DNA from: Streptomyces sp. NBC_01788
GTDB taxonomy: Bacteria > Actinomycetota > Actinomycetes > Streptomycetales > Streptomycetaceae
Direction of reading: 5' to 3'
Assembly (NCBI RefSeq): GCF_035917575.1
Contig: NZ_CP109090.1
Span: 1,178,001 to 1,242,000 of the forward strand
Length of the DNA stretch: 64,000 nucleotides
Part shown: positions 60,666 through 64,000 of the stretch, piece after piece
How the letters are laid out: every line of letters starts with the position of its first letter
How positions within the stretch are numbered: position 1 is the first letter of the stretch
Made by a program: the position numbers and the translations under genes
The notes under the pieces: model-generated
Databases searched by the model: none
Seen by the model: the letters and a program-made list of their open reading frames with translations, nothing else
What the model was told of the DNA's origin: nothing

Positions 60666-62454
60666 AGGGGCCCCACATCGTGGGACGTGTGCCCTCGGCG
60701 GCGGCTCGACTCACGGCTTGGCCAAGCGCGGCCGACGGGGAGGTCCCTCGCACAAGCTTGTGGAACGTTGCCATCAACCTGACGACCTCCTCGGCATCAG
60801 GAACGGACCACAGCGCGGCGACCACGGAACTCGCCCCCATGGCGAGCATCGCCGCGGGAAAGCCGAGTTGCTCGCCGGGCAATCGGGTGCCGATGCCGGC
60901 CAGGTGGCAGGCCGAGAGTACGACCGTCGTCCCGCGTCGCAGGTCGTGATCGAGGAGCGCGGACAGGGGCAGAGGCCGACCCAGGAGTACGGAGGAGTCC
61001 AGCGGATGGTGCGGATCGAGGAAGCCGTGGCCGGCGAGGTGTATGAGATTGGCGGATGCCATCAACTCCGACAGGCCCCGCGATGAGGCTCCGGCTTCCG
61101 GAAGGGCTGCCGAACCGCGAGGCCCGGTGAGGCCGCGCAATCGCTCACCGTCGTCGCCGGTGGCGACAGCTTTCGCCTCCTCCCGGAAAATCACGGGCTT
61201 CACCCCGTGCACGGCCGCCACCTCCCGGGCTTCCGGCACGGTGAAGGGAATCGGACCGGCGCCCGCGCCGTCGTCGAACCAGGGATCAGCCACGACCAGG
61301 GGATCGATGCGGGACGGCCGGGGCCATGCGCCCGCGAACATCAGGGCATTTCCCGAGGGCGCCACAGTGAGATCCATGAGGCCGCAGACAGGGGTGCCGG
61401 TTTCGTCGACCGGCGCGGTGTAGAGGGGGAGCCGTGCACTCTCGCCGAGGGGGACCAAGGCGATGCGGGCTCCCAGCAGGTCCGGCCAGGCAGCGAGCAG
61501 CGGCTTCCAGATGGCGTCGCCCACGGCGGCGTGCGCATCGCGGACCGCCCGGTCGCGGACTCTTTTCCGCGGCTCGTCCGACGACAGAACCGCGTGCATT
61601 TTCTGCAGATGGTTCCGGACTGCCTCGACCCGCAGGCCGGGCAGCGACACACTCGTGCACAAGTCGCGGCCGCTTTCCGGCGCGTCCATCCGGATCGCCG
61701 CGCCGGAGGTCGTTCCCGGCGCCACATAGACGACCGTGCGGGACGTCTTGCTCGCCGCGAGGATGGCGGACACGGTGTTGGAGCCGGAGAGGATGTGCCC
61801 CTTCGAGAATCTGTCGAGGGTTGCATCCAGGTCACGGACGAGCATCTCGTCGGCCATCACCCGCAGCGCCGCGACGGTGTCGACGCCCGCGGCATTCGAG
61901 GGGGCGCTTCGGGCTTGTCGGAGGGCCTCCCGCACGCTGCGCCGGAGCGCGCGCAGGGGCTGCACGGCGTCGTCACCGCCGAGAAGATCGGACGTCTCGC
62001 GGGCGATGGTGCGATCTCCCATCTGCAGGCCCGTCAGAGCTTCCGCGACGAGATAGCCCACGAGAGGGACTCCCGCCCGGTGAGCCACATCCACCGACAT
62101 CTCAGCCATCATCTGCATGTCGGCGAAGAACTCTTCAGGGAACGGCGCTCCTTGTTTACTGCACTGCGCCTCCATCATGGCGACCGCCGCGCTGTACGAC
62201 AGACTGCTGCAGGCCGCGAAGAACCACTGGCCCACGTCAGCGTGCATGCCGAAGGAGACCCTGGAGGCGTGGAGAGTCATCGGGGCGTACCACGCCCTGC
62301 CTTGGGCCATCTTGCAGAAGCAGCGGCGCATGAGCTTCCAGGAGCCGTCGACCGCTGCTTCGGTACCCTCCCGCATACCCAGTTGCTGCAGCTCCTTGAT
62401 GGCTTGAGCGACCTTCTCGTACTCCGCCGTGCGGTGGACGGTGAAGAGGCCCAT
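60646..62454 (-). CDS. CHAT domain (caspase-like) protein
   Basis: A 602-residue protein. The N-terminal ~250 residues are helical with no recognised domain; the C-terminal ~300 form a CHAT (caspase HetF-associated with TPRs) domain. The catalytic His is in NLIHLAGHGFLDP (His ~476) and the Cys in TVVLSACHLAG (Cys ~516), so peptidase activity is plausible. FPAAMLAMGASSVVAALWSV is a typical CHAT ending. Its ATG overlaps the stop of the small upstream gene (TGATG), implying coupling. Bacterial CHAT proteins often serve as effectors in conflict systems; that role is inferred here. Confidence 0.85.
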   Translation of the reverse strand: MGLFTVHRTAEYEKVAQAIKELQQLGMREGTEAAVDGSWKLMRRCFCKMAQGRAWYAPMTLHASRVSFGMHADVGQWFFAACSSLSYSAAVAMMEAQCSKQGAPFPEEFFADMQMMAEMSVDVAHRAGVPLVGYLVAEALTGLQMGDRTIARETSDLLGGDDAVQPLRALRRSVREALRQARSAPSNAAGVDTVAALRVMADEMLVRDLDATLDRFSKGHILSGSNTVSAILAASKTSRTVVYVAPGTTSGAAIRMDAPESGRDLCTSVSLPGLRVEAVRNHLQKMHAVLSSDEPRKRVRDRAVRDAHAAVGDAIWKPLLAAWPDLLGARIALVPLGESARLPLYTAPVDETGTPVCGLMDLTVAPSGNALMFAGAWPRPSRIDPLVVADPWFDDGAGAGPIPFTVPEAREVAAVHGVKPVIFREEAKAVATGDDGERLRGLTGPRGSAALPEAGASSRGLSELMASANLIHLAGHGFLDPHHPLDSSVLLGRPLPLSALLDHDLRRGTTVVLSACHLAGIGTRLPGEQLGFPAAMLAMGASSVVAALWSVPDAEEVVRLMATFHKLVRGTSPSAALGQAVSRAAAEGTRPTMWGPFTHFGA

Positions 62455-62930
62455 CAGTTCGCCGAGGGAGAGTCGGTGGTCCGGGTCCTGACCGTCTGGG
62501 GCGGCATGTCGATTGCGGATACGAGGGCATGGGTGAGGGCGGCGGTGTCCAGGGCGGGAGTGCCGTCGGAGCCCGGCGTCGACCGGATCTCGATACGGAC
62601 CTCGTCGCCTGGCGGTCCCGTCGTGATCGTGAGCACGAGGGGCGGCGTGCCCGGGCCGACGCTGCCGGACTGTGTCCCGGCCCCAGGGATGCGAAAGCCG
62701 AACCAGGCAGCGGCGCGCCGAGCGAACTCGGCGATCTGCTCGCGAGCTAGATAGACGCCTACCAGGTTCGCCGAGACCGCCAGTCCCTCGTTTCCGACGG
62801 ACAGCACGGCTTGGGCCACCGACGACCACTGGCCTGCGGAGCGGGTCCCGATCTCAATCTCGTCGAAGTCCGCATCTTCAAGCAACTCCCACAAATCTGA
62901 AGGAACATGAACATACATGTGGTCGTCCAT
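62454..62930 (-). CDS. Small partner of the CHAT protein, EACC1-like
   Basis: A 158-residue protein coupled to the CHAT gene by a TGATG overlap. After an acidic N-terminus (DLWELLEDADFDEIEIGTRS) come two helices (AVLSVGNEGLAVSANLVGVY, EQIAEFARRAAAWFGF) and a beta-rich end (LVLTITTGPPGDEVRIEIRS). The size and helix-then-strand plan resemble the effector-associated constant component (EACC1) proteins found beside CHAT and other effectors in multicellular bacteria. The similarity is by eye; no fold is certain. No ribosome site precedes ATG 62930; ATG 62918 is an alternative. Confidence 0.7.
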   Translation of the reverse strand: MDDHMYVHVPSDLWELLEDADFDEIEIGTRSAGQWSSVAQAVLSVGNEGLAVSANLVGVYLAREQIAEFARRAAAWFGFRIPGAGTQSGSVGPGTPPLVLTITTGPPGDEVRIEIRSTPGSDGTPALDTAALTHALVSAIDMPPQTVRTRTTDSPSAN

Positions 62931-63508
62931 ATGTGAGAGGTTAGCGATCTGGATTCCGCCAAAGGGTCTTTTCTGCAGAAGTGTTCATCCGTCACAGACC
63001 GTGCGCCCTGGGGGTCACGACCTGTCCGTCTCGCTCTGGAGACCCAAGGCGATATGGCCTGTGAGCCTCACGGGTGACAGGTGGCTGGGAGTGCTCCCCG
63101 ACATCGCCAGGATCGAGCTGGTGTCCGCGATCGAATCCGCCGCGAGCCCCCTCAGCCAGTGCGCGCAGACGGTGGGCGAGGACCTGGCGCAGGCCGGCGA
63201 CTATGCACGTAGAGCAAAACCCTCCGGCCGCTCGATTCGGTGTTGAGGCAAGCTGTGATCGCCGATCGGGTCCATGGGGCCAACTGAGAGGCGGCGCCGC
63301 GGGCAGGCCCGTCGCGCCGCTGCTCGGCAGCGCCGGGGCCACGCTCGGCTGGTCTCGACCGGCCTGCTCATCCCACGGCAGCTCTGGCCGTTCCCATGTG
63401 TGCGCTGCCGCGACGATCGGGCCTCCCCGTGCAAAGCGCGGACGGCGTGCCGGGGCGGAAGGGGTTCCGCCCGGCGCGCCGTCCACGCTGGTGGTTTCGT
63501 GCGGGCAG
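62931..63508. other. 578-bp intergenic region
   Basis: No convincing gene is seen. A plus-strand frame to 63246 reads DRWLGVLPDIARIELVSAIE and looks partly protein-like but has no start or family. The promoter of the CHAT module should be near 62935-62990. Confidence 0.35.
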
Positions 63509-64000
63509 TCAGCAGGCGATGGGGGCGGAGCCGACGGCCACGTCGTCGAACCAGAGCGTGTCGTCGCCCGTCCCGTAGCTCTCCCAGCCCAGGCGCAGGG
63601 CTGTGGGCCGGGGCGGGATGGTGCGAGCAAGCCACTGCTGGTCGATGTCCTGGGTGGGAACGCCGTCCGCGTGCAGGCCCGGGATCTGTTCGTCGCCGAG
63701 CCAGGTGTCGAGCTTGGGCGCCGTCGTGTCGATCGCGAAGCGCAGGCACTGCCAGCTCCCGGTCGGCAGCGGCCTGCTCTGTGCCACGCCCGCCGGGCTC
63801 TGCGCGGGCAGGGTGGCGTCGTCGGTCTCCCGGTTCCACTGGAGGGCGCCGTTCTGGCCGCCGACGCGCAGCGCCCGGCCGCCCTGGGAGCTGTCGGGCA
63901 TGGAGACGAAGGTGACATGGGCCGCGGGGAGCGCGGTGCTGTGCCGCACCCACATGCGCACATACATGACCGGCCCCACCGACGACAGGTTCGCGGTGGA
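63509..64000 (-). CDS. Secreted Cip1-like / LamG-like protein, C-terminal part
   Basis: The frame is open to the window edge, so only the last ~164 residues are present. PVMYVRMWVRHSTALPAAHV, GSWQCLRFAID, LHADGVPTQDIDQQWLARTI and the end TLWFDDVAVGSAPIAC match the jelly-roll domain of Streptomyces Cip1-like exported proteins linked to plant polysaccharide breakdown. The signal peptide and any carbohydrate-binding module would lie beyond 64000. Confidence 0.65.
   Translation of the reverse strand, partial: STANLSSVGPVMYVRMWVRHSTALPAAHVTFVSMPDSSQGGRALRVGGQNGALQWNRETDDATLPAQSPAGVAQSRPLPTGSWQCLRFAIDTTAPKLDTWLGDEQIPGLHADGVPTQDIDQQWLARTIPPRPTALRLGWESYGTGDDTLWFDDVAVGSAPIAC

Noticed and set aside
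62917..63246. A plus-strand 109-codon frame opposite and beyond the CHAT partner gene.
   Set aside because: Half of it overlaps the start of a better-supported gene and no ribosome site or family is visible.

Overview
The window is high-GC actinobacterial DNA, almost certainly from a Streptomyces chromosome. It has dense genes on both strands, frequent GTG and TTG starts, purine-rich ribosome sites, and lineage-typical families: DUF5709, DUF6397, a roadblock protein, a SigE-type sigma factor, a F420/PPOX oxidoreductase, a ROK regulator and YkuD L,D-transpeptidases. No rRNA, tRNA or CRISPR array was recognised. All family assignments come from reading motifs by eye; no searches were run.

Layout. 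1-7.8 kb: Sel1/TPR protein, YjbQ protein, flavoprotein monooxygenase, MltG-like protein, an ABC exporter divergent from a MarR regulator, and an L,D-transpeptidase lipoprotein. 8-11.7 kb: two overlapping ABC exporter genes whose ATPase motifs are degenerate in complementary ways. 12.3-21.9 kb: core and conserved genes (DUF5709, Zn-independent L31, DUF457 membrane protein, Ski2-like helicase, TesB thioesterase, DUF6397 protein with a His-rich tail, roadblock protein, PPOX oxidoreductase, methyltransferase, two unknowns). 22.1-26.2 kb: a xylose module, xylA divergent from xylB plus a ROK regulator. 26.8-30.4 kb: Tat-exported amidase, GAF-domain regulator and aldehyde dehydrogenase. 30.4-43.2 kb: an accessory stretch full of decay, with relics resembling ISAs1, IS256, IS982, IS630 and IS481 transposases and a tyrosine-recombinase-like gene, an epimerase fragment, a frameshifted large gene with an in-frame 15-bp repeat, a frameshifted LRV-repeat gene, and intact islands (TetR/MDR pair with operators, sigma/membrane protein/lipoprotein operon, ADP-ribosylglycohydrolase). 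43.5-49.7 kb: L,D-transpeptidase, DEAD-box helicase, methyltransferase, AraC regulator, amidase. 49.8-54.8 kb: an SDR / malic enzyme / fumarase operon split by a complete IS5-type element inserted after codon 6 of the malic enzyme gene. 55.3-60.4 kb: tandem secreted hydrolases and a LysR / aldo-keto reductase / epimerase divergon. 60.4-64 kb: a PIN-domain fragment, a CHAT (caspase-like) protein coupled to a small partner, and the end of a secreted Cip1-like protein.

The strongest items are the IS insertion, whose removal with one copy of a 3-bp duplication restores the malic enzyme reading frame; the asymmetric ABC exporter pair; the CHAT protein with its coupled small partner, which looks like a bacterial conflict module; and the paired 8-N8-8 operators between the TetR and oxidoreductase genes.
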